Below, in pieces: positions 48,501 to 54,499 of a stretch of DNA of 64,000 nucleotides; within the stretch, counting starts at the first letter, position 1; each line of letters begins with the position of its first letter. The stretch is from the NCBI RefSeq assembly GCF_029962835.1, contig NC_080574.1, positions 28,666,001 through 28,730,000 on the forward strand. Reading direction: 5' to 3'. This stretch comes from Magnolia sinica. Taxonomy: Eukaryota > Streptophyta > Magnoliopsida > Magnoliales > Magnoliaceae. Under the pieces are notes generated by a model. It saw only the letters and a program-made list of their open reading frames with translations. It had not been told where the DNA came from and did no database searches. Both the position numbers and the translations under genes were made by a program.

Positions 48501-49123
48501 TGAAACTTACTTTCATTCTGTGCAGTCATGTATAAAGGTTGCGCTTGACTTTGTCTCACCTGAAAATGTCCACGAGTGCTTCCGGTTGACTGAAGAGTTC
48601 CGTAAACTTCCCCAGGATCATCGCGCCAATGAAGACAAACTAGAGGTATATATCTAGTCATGTCTTCATGTATTTATCCATTTGTGCTTGCAATCCATTT
48701 GTGCTTGCATGTGTAGCATGTGTACAGCATATAAATAAATACAAAAGTATTGCGTTATTAAGACTCCACAGGACTCATGGTTCAGATCGCTCATCTCTGT
48801 GCAATAGCATGTCCACCTTTCTACAATGGCTTTACTTGTGTTGCTCCATGTAAAACAGATAAAGAAAATGATTCTTCACGCAATTGACCGAGCAGTGGGG
48901 GATTTAGAAGATCCTGAATCCAACAGGATGTGAGTAGCTTGAAACCTCAATGGAAGACATTTGAAGCCTAGTTTCATCAGTGCACTTAACAAAATGGGAA
49001 GTTCCATGTCCCCCTGACCATCTTGTATGTTGTTTCAGCTCTAATACTGATGCACGGAAAAAGAACAAAGCAGTAAGAAAGAAGGGAAATAGCGCTAAAA
49101 AGAGAAAGCGAGGCAAACATTGA
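4934..49123 (+). CDS. JMJ25: JmjC histone demethylase, KDM3/JMJ25 (IBM1) type, 13 exons
   Basis: Predicted nuclear Fe(II)/2-oxoglutarate demethylase of H3K9me1/2, by family knowledge. Joined exons: 4934-5767, 5865-5998, 39670-39766, 39876-40008, 40075-40141, 40682-41426, 42760-43089, 44190-47858, 47937-48009, 48116-48201, 48526-48645, 48859-48929, 49039-49123. All junctions are GT-AG and stay in frame, giving 2,147 residues. Order of parts: basic/acidic N-terminus with an 81-residue duplication; RING-like Cys finger (about 293-352, starting CHQCQRN); second Cys cluster (about 422-450); JmjC N-half with H774-x-D776; a repeat and AT-hook insertion; JmjC C-half with H2050 in CPHQVRN; basic lysine-rich tail. 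The Fe-binding H/D/H triad is intact, so activity is plausible. Relatives in Arabidopsis are near 900-950 residues; the excess lies mainly in exon 8. The symbol denotes the subfamily, not proven orthology. Confidence 0.92.
5865..5998 (+). CDS. JMJ25: Demethylase exon 2: first half of RING-like finger
   Basis: 134 nt after acceptor TTTTAG. It encodes CHQC..., then C-x2-C and C-x2-C spacings typical of the Cys-rich finger of plant KDM3 proteins ([17 protein letters not shown]). The exon ends inside the Trp codon (TG|G). The missing G is supplied by the first base of the exon at 39670, restoring W-Y-P as in the family. This split codon is the main evidence that the two sides of the 33.7-kb intron belong to one gene. 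Confidence 0.88.
7270..7994 (+). mobile_element. 5'-truncated L1-type LINE tail (zf-RVT end)
   Basis: Frameshifted reading yields 'F.VKS', then '[15 protein letters not shown]' and, in another frame, '[18 protein letters not shown]'. This is the zinc-binding domain that follows reverse transcriptase in plant L1 elements. It ends in 'TTAAATTTTGTCCACTGTAATT' followed by a short A tract near 7988-7994, consistent with a LINE 3' end. Several stops make it a pseudogene. Confidence 0.75.
7995..9073. other. Intronic DNA without recognised features
   Basis: AT-rich sequence with a T/C tract at about 8619-8660 and scattered 'ggatccat' and 'gatggatcca' phrases. The short ORFs on both strands have no recognisable similarity. 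Confidence 0.5.
9079..10357 (-). repeat. LTR of the gypsy element (element 3' LTR)
   Basis: 1,279 bp, TGATG...CATCA. Relative to the other LTR it has extra sequence around 9490-9630 and lacks some G-rich bases. Confidence 0.88.
10565..10745. repeat. Minisatellite of about 42-46 bp, four units
   Basis: Units begin TAGGTATGGGAGGTAGAGG or close variants, and contain 'CTGGGAAAATGGGTC'. They lie inside the gypsy element downstream of the integrase relic, and on the minus strand give a low-complexity Pro/Leu/Tyr peptide. Confidence 0.75.
12099..13309 (-). repeat. LTR of the gypsy element (element 5' LTR)
   Basis: 1,211 bp, TGATG...CATCA, adjacent to the minus-strand primer-binding site at about 12084-12097 and followed by target duplication GAAGT. 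Confidence 0.88.
14270..14580 (+). repeat. Tandem repeat in the hAT leader
   Basis: About six units of roughly 45-75 bp share the core 'acaagtgtacaactataag' followed by 'actagaattagactct'. The apparent 101-aa ORF across them is repeat-derived. Confidence 0.8.
14612..16540 (+). pseudogene. hAT transposase pseudogene (BED finger, DUF659, dimerisation end)
   Basis: Reading across frames shows a BED-like finger ([22 protein letters not shown], about 14616-14695) followed by 'QQLAH'. Next comes a DUF659-like segment (15343-15588), in which '[14 protein letters not shown]' and '[14 protein letters not shown]' match the conserved 'nA.nyv.a' and 'PC.aHCidl' regions. The C-terminal segment (about 16440-16520) reads '[15 protein letters not shown]', a stop, then 'YNWSTFE', the dimerisation-domain signature. 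Many stops and shifts show it is dead. Confidence 0.8.
17559..19084. other. Intronic DNA without recognised features
   Basis: AT-rich sequence with a T run near 18667-18682. No coding similarity or clear terminal repeats were found. Confidence 0.5.
19085..19271 (+). mobile_element. RTE-type LINE reverse transcriptase tail fragment
   Basis: The frame at about 19105-19190 reads '[20 protein letters not shown]', followed after a stop by 'ELRWFVHVQ'. This is the conserved C-terminal segment of RTE-clade LINE ORFs (MRMLRW...RIRN...RWFGHVQ). The fragment is cut off by the hAT-like element inserted at 19280. Confidence 0.7.
19280..20977 (+). mobile_element. Non-autonomous hAT-like element, family A copy 1
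   Basis: It begins CAAGGTGTCCCGTATCGG and ends ...GATTTGGCATACCAA. Flanks GTGTTGCT and CTGTTGCT (7 of 8 identical) look like an 8-bp target duplication. Both ends are crowded with CGTAACGG, CGATACGG and GTATCGG motifs in both orientations. The middle (about 19660-20600) is a tandem array with a period of about 165 bp. No transposase is present; ORFs within the array are repeat artefacts. The family contains further copies at 23698, 25260 and 62264. Confidence 0.75.
19660..20600 (+). repeat. Tandem array of about 165-bp units in family A copy 1
   Basis: The landmark 'atgcgtaaatagaaaa' recurs near 19665, 19825, 19991, 20161, 20328 and 20498. Each unit contains 'gttctactatgattaacaca' and 'tttttcgaattttcaaaaaa'. 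Confidence 0.9.
20986..22360. other. Intronic DNA with a decayed family C fragment
   Basis: 21116-21262 begins 'CAATGTTTTAAATAGTG' and carries degraded 'GTAGCATATG' and 'TAGCGTATGCTAC' motifs. It is a worn relative of the element at 27344. The rest, including 21470-22180, is unrecognised; part may be an old LTR, but no partner was found. Confidence 0.45.
22524..22977. repeat. Inverted repeat, two arms of about 104 bp
   Basis: The arm 22524-22627 (tcaaacttctcctttg... to ...ccaacaatt) is almost exactly the reverse complement of 22874-22977, separated by about 246 bp. A transcript through it would form a long near-perfect hairpin. A direct repeat of about 155 bp (roughly 22360-22515 and 22640-22795, sharing 'ttgatgtactttgaatggtt'-like and 'gaggtaccacttatgaaatg' phrases) is interleaved with the arms. 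Confidence 0.8.
23000..23689. other. Low-complexity intronic DNA
   Basis: Repeated phrases such as 'ggttgtccattgttt' and 'ccatcatgtgggc' occur between 23190 and 23560. No coding sequence is recognised. Confidence 0.4.
23698..24031 (+). mobile_element. Short hAT-like MITE, family A copy 2
   Basis: 334 bp. The termini CAAGGTGTTCCGTAACGG and (reverse complement of the right end) CATGGTGTGCCGTAAAGG are good inverted repeats. A perfect 8-bp target duplication GTCCCAAT flanks it (23690-23697 and 24032-24039). It consists almost wholly of 'CCGTAACGG'-like motifs and lacks the internal tandem array. Confidence 0.85.
24140..24382 (+). other. Unrecognised 80-codon ORF
   Basis: An uninterrupted frame ([20 protein letters not shown]...) of ordinary composition lies between transposons in the intron. 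I do not recognise it. No promoter or splice context supports expression. It may be a transposon remnant or chance. Confidence 0.2.
24538..24915. repeat. Compound direct and inverted repeat
   Basis: A block of about 105 bp with 'gaagttcctcttatttcttc' and 'gtgcggggcttccatctatc' occurs at about 24547-24642 and 24750-24865. Between and beyond these are inverted segments. 'atgaaacaatagcata' (24645-24660) pairs with 24727-24742. 'gaagtttttaagaaaataca...ggatagaaaag' (about 24667-24705) pairs with about 24873-24910. Confidence 0.7.
25440..25665 (+). repeat. Pyrimidine (TTC/CT)-rich tract
   Basis: About 225 bp of nearly pure C/T on the + strand inside family A copy 3. ORFs on either strand here (poly-Ser/Phe or poly-Lys/Arg) are low-complexity artefacts. 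Confidence 0.85.
25960..26388. mobile_element. MITE with 'gtgggcc...ccgtccatcc' inverted termini
   Basis: The left end 'gtgggcctcaccataatgta...cgtccatccattttgc' pairs with the right end 'gcaaaatggatgaatgg...catcacgggtggggccc'. Length is about 430 bp with no coding capacity. A truncated relative lies just before it (25758-25955). Both lie inside family A copy 3, so they are younger than that element or were carried by it. Confidence 0.7.
27410..28381 (+). mobile_element. hAT-like element, family C, nested inner copy
   Basis: It begins CAGTGTTTTAAATAGCGG and ends CTACTGAAAACACTG, with perfect 8-bp duplication GTAAATAC (27402-27409 and 28382-28389) within the outer copy. Contents include a CA/TA microsatellite (27504-27569), a duplicated 'ccccttcacgcacctcagtg' block (about 27618-27695) and three units of about 75 bp with 'gggtggggagaggagc' (about 27940-28125). 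Confidence 0.9.
27504..27569. repeat. (CA)n(TA)n microsatellite
   Basis: About 42 bp of CA followed by about 24 bp of TA, inside the nested family C element. Confidence 0.95.
29075..32450 (+). pseudogene. hAT transposase pseudogene interrupted by a MITE
   Basis: A BED-like segment lies near 29090-29230. 29276-29590 reads '[17 protein letters not shown]' and then the N-terminal transposase helix region. After the MITE at 29683-30651, reading resumes with DUF659: '[13 protein letters not shown]' and '[15 protein letters not shown]' (30721-30945). 31081-31293 gives '[24 protein letters not shown]', the conserved hAT segment before the dimerisation end. Later relics run to about 31600, with acidic codons near 32400. 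Stops and shifts are frequent. Element ends were not identified. Confidence 0.75.
29683..30651 (+). mobile_element. hAT MITE, family B, 969 bp
   Basis: It starts CAATGTTGTCATATCGCATATG and ends CACAACATTG. Flanks GAAGTTAG and TGAGTTAG match in 6 of 8 positions, a worn 8-bp duplication. The ends carry many 'GCATATGCGATTGCATATGC'-type palindromic motifs (densest 30475-30645). The middle is AT-rich with 'aatgagagaatgta' repeats. It splits the transposase relic of a different hAT element. Confidence 0.82.
32795..33363. repeat. Tandem duplication of about 230 bp
   Basis: Units of about 32898-33126 and 33127-33363 share 'ttaggctagtccataatcaa', 'ccctgtataaaaa.attgga', 'ccaatgatctgattcaatgt' and end in 'attgcggcc'. 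A short family C-like fragment ('gatacgctacatgctatag') precedes them at about 32800. 32451-32794 and 33364-33813 hold nothing recognisable. Confidence 0.75.
35721..35752. repeat. (AC)n microsatellite
   Basis: Imperfect AC repeat within the copia integrase relic. Confidence 0.9.
36206..36479 (+). mobile_element. Solo-LTR-like insertion in the copia element
   Basis: 274 bp, much GC-richer than its surroundings, with repeated 'GTGAGGCG' phrases. It begins TAATG (one base from TGATG), ends CATCA and is flanked by a perfect 5-bp duplication TAGTT (36201-36205 and 36480-36484). No internal coding region remains, so a solo LTR or a very small LTR derivative fits best. Confidence 0.65.
37595..38065 (+). 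mobile_element. hAT MITE, family B, 471 bp
   Basis: Starts CAATGTTGTCATGTGC and ends CAGCAACATTG, flanked by a perfect 8-bp duplication GTGGTGAG (37587-37594 and 38066-38073). Subterminal DNA is dense in 'TATGCGATCACATATGC' and 'GATTGCATATGC' motifs. It interrupts the copia RT/RNase H region: reading on both sides joins as 'VVS' with 'QFMSS', so it is younger than the copia insertion. Confidence 0.92.
39080..39669. other. 3' end of intron 2
   Basis: Unique-looking AT-rich sequence with a T-rich tract (39595-39640) just before the acceptor ATATAG at 39661-39669. Confidence 0.6.
39670..41426 (+). CDS. JMJ25: Demethylase exons 3-6: fingers and start of JmjC
   Basis: Exon 3 (39670-39766) completes the RING-like finger ([22 protein letters not shown]). 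Exon 4 (39876-40008) encodes '[14 protein letters not shown]', a segment typical of JMJ25-like proteins. Exon 5 is 40075-40141. Exon 6 (40682-41426) opens inside a Cys codon and gives the second Cys cluster (C-x2-C...[17 protein letters not shown]), an acidic linker, and '[20 protein letters not shown]', the approach to the JmjC fold, ending WCE. A continuous 377-codon ORF from 40518 is only exon 6 plus intron on both sides. Confidence 0.9.
40211..40626. mobile_element. Tourist/PIF-Harbinger-type MITE in intron 5
   Basis: Perfect 12-bp inverted termini GGGCCTGTTTGG and CCAAACAGGCCC, flanked by 3-bp duplication TTA (40208-40210 and 40627-40629). Length 416 bp with no coding. It ends 55 bp before the exon 6 acceptor, so the polypyrimidine/branch region is close to the element. 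Confidence 0.9.
42760..43089 (+). CDS. JMJ25: Demethylase exon 7: JmjC first metal-binding half
   Basis: 110 codons in phase 0. '[10 protein letters not shown]', '[19 protein letters not shown]' and 'GPKSYIAYG' follow the family pattern and lead to 'KLHCDMSDA'. There H774 and D776 are the first two Fe(II) ligands. The next exon continues 'VNVLTHT' exactly as in relatives. Confidence 0.92.
43696..44027. mobile_element. Harbinger-type MITE in intron 7
   Basis: Imperfect inverted ends GGCCTTGTTTGGGAGCAT and (reverse complement of the right end) GGGGTCATTTGAGAGCAT, flanked by TAA (43693-43695 and 44028-44030). 332 bp, non-coding. Confidence 0.75.
44190..47858 (+). CDS. JMJ25: Demethylase exon 8: repeat and AT-hook insertion within JmjC
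   Basis: 1,223 uninterrupted codons. The first about 30 ([12 protein letters not shown]...EELKKKH) and the last about 45 ([22 protein letters not shown]...CAPVEQ) are conserved JmjC-flanking sequence. Everything between is extra: acidic, Val/Gly/Asp/Ser-rich, predicted disordered, built from degenerate repeats ('VGQ...IKIGSSE.V...P....VVVGD..D'). Then come three AT-hook modules with RGRP cores at residues about 1699, 1783 and 1868. The frame has stayed open through about 3.5 kb of repeats, which argues for selection on the protein. Confidence 0.9.
45276..45983 (+). repeat. 354-bp (118-codon) tandem duplication inside exon 8
   Basis: Units 45276-45629 and 45630-45983 both start with codons for [12 protein letters not shown] and run through '[14 protein letters not shown]' and '[18 protein letters not shown]' to 'ELAGT'. 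Similarity is very high at the nucleotide level, so this duplication is recent compared with the older, shorter repeats around it. The unit length is a multiple of three. Confidence 0.9.
46911..47470 (+). repeat. Three tandem AT-hook modules in exon 8
   Basis: Units start at 46911, 47163 and 47418 (252 and 255 bp apart) with [16 protein letters not shown]; the third is truncated after the hook. AT-hooks bind the minor groove of AT-rich DNA (family knowledge). The linker '[27 protein letters not shown]' repeats between hooks. Confidence 0.92.
47937..49123 (+). CDS. JMJ25: Demethylase exons 9-13: JmjC second half and basic tail
   Basis: Exon 9 (47937-48009) encodes [13 protein letters not shown]. 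Exon 10 (48116-48201) encodes [25 protein letters not shown] with the third Fe ligand H2050. Exon 11 (48526-48645) encodes [15 protein letters not shown] and CFRLTEEFR, the canonical KDM3 end of JmjC. Exon 12 is 48859-48929. Exon 13 (49039-49123) ends in a Lys/Arg-rich tail (KKRKRGKH) that looks like a nuclear localisation signal, with stop TGA at 49121-49123. All splice phases agree. Confidence 0.92.
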
Positions 49124-49603
49124 TATATGTGGGGGCCCCACATGCACCAATCACTGTGCGATGAGGTGTTTGTTTTCTTCTTTTCTTATTTTCTTTCCTT
49201 CTTTTATTTTTATTTTTGTAACCTTTTTGTGATAGATTATGGGGCTGATGCATGTATTATGCGTAGGAGCGGGGCTGATCTCATGTACAAGGAATACTAT
49301 GTATGTAAAAGAGTAAAAGGTATGATGGATGGATTAGGAGTGCTGGATTTTGGAAGTCAACGTAGGAGATACGCCAATGAAATCTTCTTAGGAGTCCTGA
49401 AGATTTGGAGCCTAGGAAAAGGAGGCTCCAGTTAGTGAGGTGGGGAGCCTTTTGTGGGCTGTCATTTGTTAGCAAGTGTGGGTCTCATTAATATTACCAG
49501 AACTACAGTGAAAATGGGGAAAAGTCAGGCCGGATGGATGTTTTTCTTTAAACCTGTAACTAAGTCAATGGGAAAATGTAGGGTAAAATACGATTGAAAT
49601 AAA
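49124..49603 (+). other. Probable 3' UTR of the demethylase gene
   Basis: T-rich sequence follows the stop codon, with a candidate polyadenylation signal AATAAA at 49598-49603. The extent is inferred. Confidence 0.5.
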
Positions 49604-49636
49604 AGAAAAACAACACTCCTTATATATAAACAGCAA

Positions 49637-49915
49637 GTGAGAAGTCTCTCGTCTTGTCTAGGTGGAGTTTTACCAATTCGTCTCGAGTTCTCTTTTGATG
49701 ATTCTATGCAAACACTCAGTTTGTTGGATCTTCCTGCATTAGGTATTGCAGATGAAGGCCAGAAGTCACTGACGTATCATCTTGATCCACAACGACCATC
49801 TGACATCTTTGACCGTTGCTTCCAGCATCATCACCTGCATCATGAAAAGTCAAAGCTGCCTCCAAACAAGCTGTCCCCTACCGAAGCATTCAAATGCCGC
49901 GTTGAACAGAATTAA
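49637..49915 (+). other. Unrecognised 92-codon ORF downstream of the demethylase gene
   Basis: The frame MRSLSSCLGGVLPIRLEFSF... to ...AFKCRVEQN has balanced, protein-like composition, unlike the low-complexity shadows nearby. I do not recognise a family. It could be a small gene, a terminal exon of an alternative transcript, or extended 3' UTR. A possible intron acceptor is not evident. Confidence 0.3.
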
Positions 49916-50549
49916 GTTTGTCTCCGCTGCTGATGATATTCACTTAGGTTCTATGTAAAACTGCAGAAGCTGTTTGTATGGCCCACCATGCATCTCTACT
50001 GCAGTCGCTTCCTATTTTGTGCAGAAAGTGAGTGTTTGCCACATCCCTTTTCTCATTGTTTGTTGTTTGAACATATGCTGCGTGTTGAACAGCGGAGTCA
50101 GATTTGGAAGTTTTTGTTATTTTTATTTAAAATATTGCTGTAATATGCATGTTTGTATCTCTGGCTATTAAACTATCCATGGAAAAGAAAACCTCCTTTT
50201 TTGATTTTGCTATACAATGGGAAAAGAGTGTCCGATTTGTTTGGTGACCAGAATGTTTGCATGGGGTCCGATCTAGTGGGGCCCATTGGTGTACGGTTCT
50301 GAGTTTAAATTCGGATACTGTTCTATCTTTTCTATCTTTTATGCTGGTCCGATCTTACATTTCTAGACTTATTAAATATCCGATTCAAAATCCCCCAATA
50401 TTTCTTAAACTTCGTTCCAAGACTAGCCGTAAAAATGTCCACGGCTGCCGACAGCTCCTTTCGTTGTAAGTAGTATAGATGTAGGCTTGTGCGTTAGCAG
50501 CCCTACTTGAAATGGAATCCTACATGCGAGGAAAGCTTTCGTGCTCATT

Positions 50550-50591
<42 letters not shown>

Positions 50592-51240
50592 TAAGCGGTT
50601 TGGATCATGGAACCATGGGCCCCACGTGAAGTTAATCATGAGGTCAAATGATGTAGGTTTGCTAATGATCCGGCCCTGTAATGGCTCCAAAAAATCCCCA
50701 GCATGTCTTGAGATTATGAAATTGCCATGTGAATCGATTCTTGCGGGGATGGACCAAGCACGCTTTAGGCTACCGCGTGACATGGATTCCAAAAGGAGGA
50801 CGTTTTCGTGTCAGTCGGCTCTCTCTCGCGTAGTGCCATGTGGCTGTACAATAATATGATCTGAATTGTCCATCAGGTCGGCCCCACCACGTAGCATTAT
50901 TTCTAAATGGAAGACATTTTATACAAATCGAGCCTGTTGGCCTTATCTGGCCTCACAATGCTATGATCTAATTGTCCATCTAAAGGGCCCCAACGTTGCC
51001 CATGGTCCTAAAACTTAAACGTCTCTAATTGGATAGCCTCAGCGCAGAGGCAAGCCACCGCCCTGTCCAATCATTCCCCCGAACTCTCATGCGAGTGGTT
51101 GCCCACTTCAGACGAGTACACCTGCTTAATTTACCATCCAGGGCATTTTCATTGTGCTCCCCACAGATTGAACGGACCGGATCTCGCACAAGTTTGCCAT
51201 GTCGACATGCGTGCGGCTCCCCTCACCATCCCACTCGCAT
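49916..51240. other. Intergenic DNA with MITE scraps
   Basis: Phrases such as 'tggggcccattggtgta' (50278), 'gggccccacgtgaag' (50618) and 'ggtcggccccaccacgt' (50876) mark fragments of the GGGCCCAC MITE families. No gene was recognised. Confidence 0.5.
50551..50588. repeat. (GA)n microsatellite
   Basis: A GA dinucleotide run of about 38 bp. Confidence 0.95.
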
Positions 51241-51300
51241 GGACAGGACGGGTTTTGCGTCCTACCCTGCCGTCTCCAGCTGGGAACTGGCAGGAGCTTT

Positions 51301-51712
51301 GACTGTCCATCGTGATGTATGGGTCTTATCCACACCGTCCATCCACTTTTTCGTATCATTTTAAGGTATGATCCCAAGACTGAGGCAGATCCAAGGCTTA
51401 AGTGGACCACACCACAGGAAGCAGTGGTGATAATGATTGTCACCGTTGAAATTTTTCTAGGGCCCATCGTGATGTTTATTTTCCATCCAACCTATTAATG
51501 AAGTTACAGACCTGGCTGAAGAGAAAACACAAATAACAGCTCCATCCAGAGCTTCTGTGGCCCCCAAGAAGTTTTCAACAGTAATGGTTTAATCCCCATT
51601 GTGTAGTCTACTTAGCCTCGAAACTGCCTCATTTTTATATTTATATAGTAAAATGATACCCAAAAAAATGAAAGGACGGTGTGGATAAGACCCATACATC
51701 ACGGTGGGCACG
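51301..51712. mobile_element. MITE with inverted termini of about 60 bp
   Basis: The left end 'atcgtgatgtatgggtct...acaccgtccatcc...gtatcatttta' is matched in reverse complement by the right end 'aaaatgatacc...ggacggtgtggataagaccc...catcacggtggg'. About 410 bp, non-coding. It is the same structural family as 25960-26388. It lies 530 bp upstream of the succinate-CoA ligase ATG. Confidence 0.85.
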
Positions 51713-51722
51713 CCCCTTGACC

Positions 51723-52062
51723 GGACGCGGATTGCCTCCTGCCCCGTCTCTGGCCCCGAATGGGCAATTCTTGGGCGGGCGGGCCCACCGTATCTGTTTA
51801 TCCAAGCCGTCCATCATCTTTCTCAAATCATTTTAAGTTCACAGTAAGATCCAACGCTCAAATGATCACATCACACATGACTCTTGCATTTAGTTGGTGT
51901 GGTCCACTTGAACGCTGGATCTGACTCATTTTTTTTATGGCTTAAAATTATTTGAGAAAAGGGATGGACGGCTTGGATAAACAGATACATCACGGTGGGC
52001 CCGCCCACAGAACTGCCCGTCCGGGGCTAGAGACGGGCGGGGGTAGTACGCAATCCGCGTCC
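51723..52062. mobile_element. MITE with inverted repeats of about 110 bp near the succinate-CoA ligase promoter
   Basis: Ends GGACGCGGATTGC and GCAATCCGCGTCC. Arms extend through 'cccgtctctggcccc', 'gggcgggcgggcccacc' and 'tctgtttatccaagccgtcc'. Flanks CCTTGACC and CCTTGAAC (7 of 8 identical) suggest an 8-bp target duplication. The GC-rich arms can form a strong hairpin 180 bp before the ATG, so the element may supply or disturb promoter sequence. Confidence 0.85.
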
Positions 52063-52242
52063 CCTTGAACATCCCATCCCAGGACCAGTCGCCCGAGTCC
52101 GGTTAGGAAGAATCTATCATTCTGTACCCTTTTCCTCTTCCATTTCCGGGTGCTGAAGACGAATTGAGGGAGAAGAAGTAAATACAAACGAACCAAAATC
52201 TTCAACAGCCAAGCAAAAGGAACCTCTCTCTCTCTCACAAAC
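52063..52242 (+). promoter_or_regulatory. Proximal promoter and 5' UTR of the succinate-CoA ligase gene
   Basis: 180 bp between the MITE and the ATG. It includes a CT-dinucleotide stretch just before the start (about 52225-52237), common in plant leaders. No clear TATA box was found. Confidence 0.45.
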
Positions 52243-52461
52243 ATGGCTCGGCAAGCTACAAAAATCCTGGGCCCCATATCTTCGAATCTGCGTTCTCTCC
52301 TTTCTCTCTCTTCTCAGCCATCTCGCCAATTCGCAGCCGCTGCATCCCAGCCATCGCCAGCTGTTTTCGTCGACAAGAACACCAGAATTATCTGCCAAGG
52401 CATCACCGGGAAGAATGGCACCTTCCATACCGAGCAAGCCATTGAATACGGCACTAAAATG
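52243..52461 (+). CDS. Succinate-CoA ligase [ADP-forming] alpha subunit, mitochondrial, exon 1 (partial gene)
   Basis: 73 codons from the first ATG. Residues 1 to about 34 form an Arg/Ser/Leu-rich, acid-free mitochondrial presequence ([20 protein letters not shown]...). The mature start [20 protein letters not shown] and '[14 protein letters not shown]' are the beginning of the CoA-binding Rossmann domain of the alpha subunit. That subunit pairs with a beta subunit in the TCA cycle to convert succinyl-CoA to succinate with nucleotide formation. The exon ends after a complete Met codon with donor GTACGG. The expected next residues (VGGVTP...) are not found to the window end, so intron 1 is at least 11.5 kb and the rest lies outside. 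Absence of the remainder means function cannot be confirmed here. Confidence 0.88.
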
Positions 52462-53114
52462 GTACGGATAACCATCGACTCTTCTTCTAATTCCTTTTCC
52501 CCCCTTGTTTTTTGATCTAGATTGTTGGGTTTTGATCTATTCATGCATCTATGATGTGGGTCTCTTTATTTTTCGGAAATTTGCTTTGTAGATTGTTGCA
52601 AGTGGAACTGAGAATATAGCATGAAATGCTTTCAACTCATCGGTCACTCTTCCCTTTTTTTTTTGTGTGTGTCTTTGATGAGTTTTAATCTACTTATGGA
52701 TATACAATATGGATATTTTCCGCTTTTGGAAAATTTGGTGTTTAGATTGACTACTGAGATGTTTGCGTTCGATCTGCCTTTAATGGATTTTTCTTTGAGT
52801 TTGATGGGTTTAGCTCACGGATCTGGGTGTTGGTTTTTTGTACTAATCGTTTTTGCGCATGAGAATGTCAGATTAGCAGCAGAAACTACTTCAATTTGGA
52901 ACAGAAACATTCACACACAATAGAATATTAAGGAATCAAAACTGTGGACAGATTGTTTAAGAGTCGACTAGTCTAGAACTGTTCTCAATGAGTGAACTCC
53001 CCCCTCCCAAGATACTGCTACAGTGGGAAGAAAACCTTAGCAATTATATTTAGAAAACTAACATTAATCTGTCTTGTAAGTATGGCTATAGAGTGGTATT
53101 TGTAGACCATACAC
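52462..53114 (+). other. Start of succinate-CoA ligase intron 1
   Basis: T-rich plant intron sequence with no exon-like match. ORFs such as 52621-52923 are intronic. Confidence 0.5.
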
Positions 53115-54345
53115 TTACTTTTTTTTTTTGAAAGACGATGAATATTATTAGGGCTGAAGGGCCCAAGAAAGAAAAAAGAACCAAAAGAACAAACATGAAA
53201 CAGAAAAGAAAAAACCAAAAGCAGCCCTAGGGCACACTCACAAAGCAACCATTAGCGCATCTAATTCTTTAAATGCAAGATGATCTGATTAAAAACCCCA
53301 GCAATAGGGGCCCTATTGTTGTGGAAACAATGCTTATTTCTTTCTCCCCATATTGACCATAAGATTGGCAAAAGGGCCACTCTCCATCTTGTGGATCCAA
53401 GTGCCCCACCCCCACAAGCATGCCAAGACCAGAACATGAGCTCGATTGAACCTGGTAACATCCAGTGACATAACACATGATCTTGGACTAGAGCACCTAG
53501 GAGAAGGAGCAATGAATGGGGAGATGGTCCACCAATTCCTCATTGCTAAGGTAAAGGAAGCGCATGTTTGGTAGGATCATCACATGCTTTTAGAGGTTGT
53601 CGATGGTAAGAATCCTGTTTTTGCTCATGAGCCAAGCAAACACAACAACTTTTGAAAGGGCCCCATAGGACTAGACATGACAAGTGAAGAAGATGGTGCC
53701 ATCAGAGACCGCTTCAGATAACAGTGAGTATAGTGAACACACCGAGAAAGAGCTAGACTTGCTACTATGCCAAACCAGAGAATCCTTCATTCTAGGAGAG
53801 GGCTGGATCCCCTTTAGGCGAAAAACAAACACAAGAAGTCATCGAGCTCAGAATCATAAAAATTCCAATGACATGGAGGAGCCCAGTCCCCCCTGTTACC
53901 CTGGCTAGAGAAAAAACTAATCATGGAGATATCCGTCATGGACTCACAGGGCAGAGATTAGCCAGAGAGGAAAAGGACTCTCGGAGAGAGGAATCCCCAC
54001 ACTGGACATGCTCCCAAAATCTGACTTTAGAACCATTCCCAATTGCAAAATTCATTTCGGCAAAGATTTTGCTCTTGAGATGAGCAATAAATTTCCAAAG
54101 AAAGGAGGCACTGTAGGGGGAGGATTCTTTAATCCACCAGCCCATGGAAGAAGAACCCTACTTGGCAGCTACATTGAACTTCCATAGACTATTCTCCTCC
54201 ACCCCAAAGCACCACACATACTTCCCCAATAGAGCAGAATTAACCATGTCCAGATATCTGATGCCATCATGCCAAAGCCCCCTCGGAGACAGGGTAACAC
54301 GCCTCCCTCCAATTTAACAGATGAAAATTTCCTTCACACTTTCCA
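53115..54345 (-). mobile_element. 5'-truncated L1-type LINE tail, antisense
   Basis: The minus strand reads 'IGNGSKVRFWEHVQCGDSSLRESF' (about 53970-54040), the segment after reverse transcriptase in plant L1s. Further on come 'LVDHLPIHC' and 'GEWPFCQSYGQYGEKEIS', matching the '..PF..MWSIWKERN' tail. The T run at 53119-53130 is the poly(A) end on the minus strand. Stops and shifts make it dead. Confidence 0.75.
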
Positions 54346-54499
54346 CCTTGCTAAAGAAAATCTCTTCTAAGCTTATCTCTTCTCACTAGAACATATGCAT
54401 ATACTATTTTAATTACAATATGTAAAATAGAAAAGGAATAAATAATGGAATATCTAAATTTACTAGGACTCTAGACCATGCATGTAACAAAGAGGGCTA

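Noticed and set aside
52621..52923. A 100-codon ORF as exon 2 of succinate-CoA ligase
   Set aside because: It lacks the expected VGGVTPKKGG-type continuation and is T-rich intron-like sequence.
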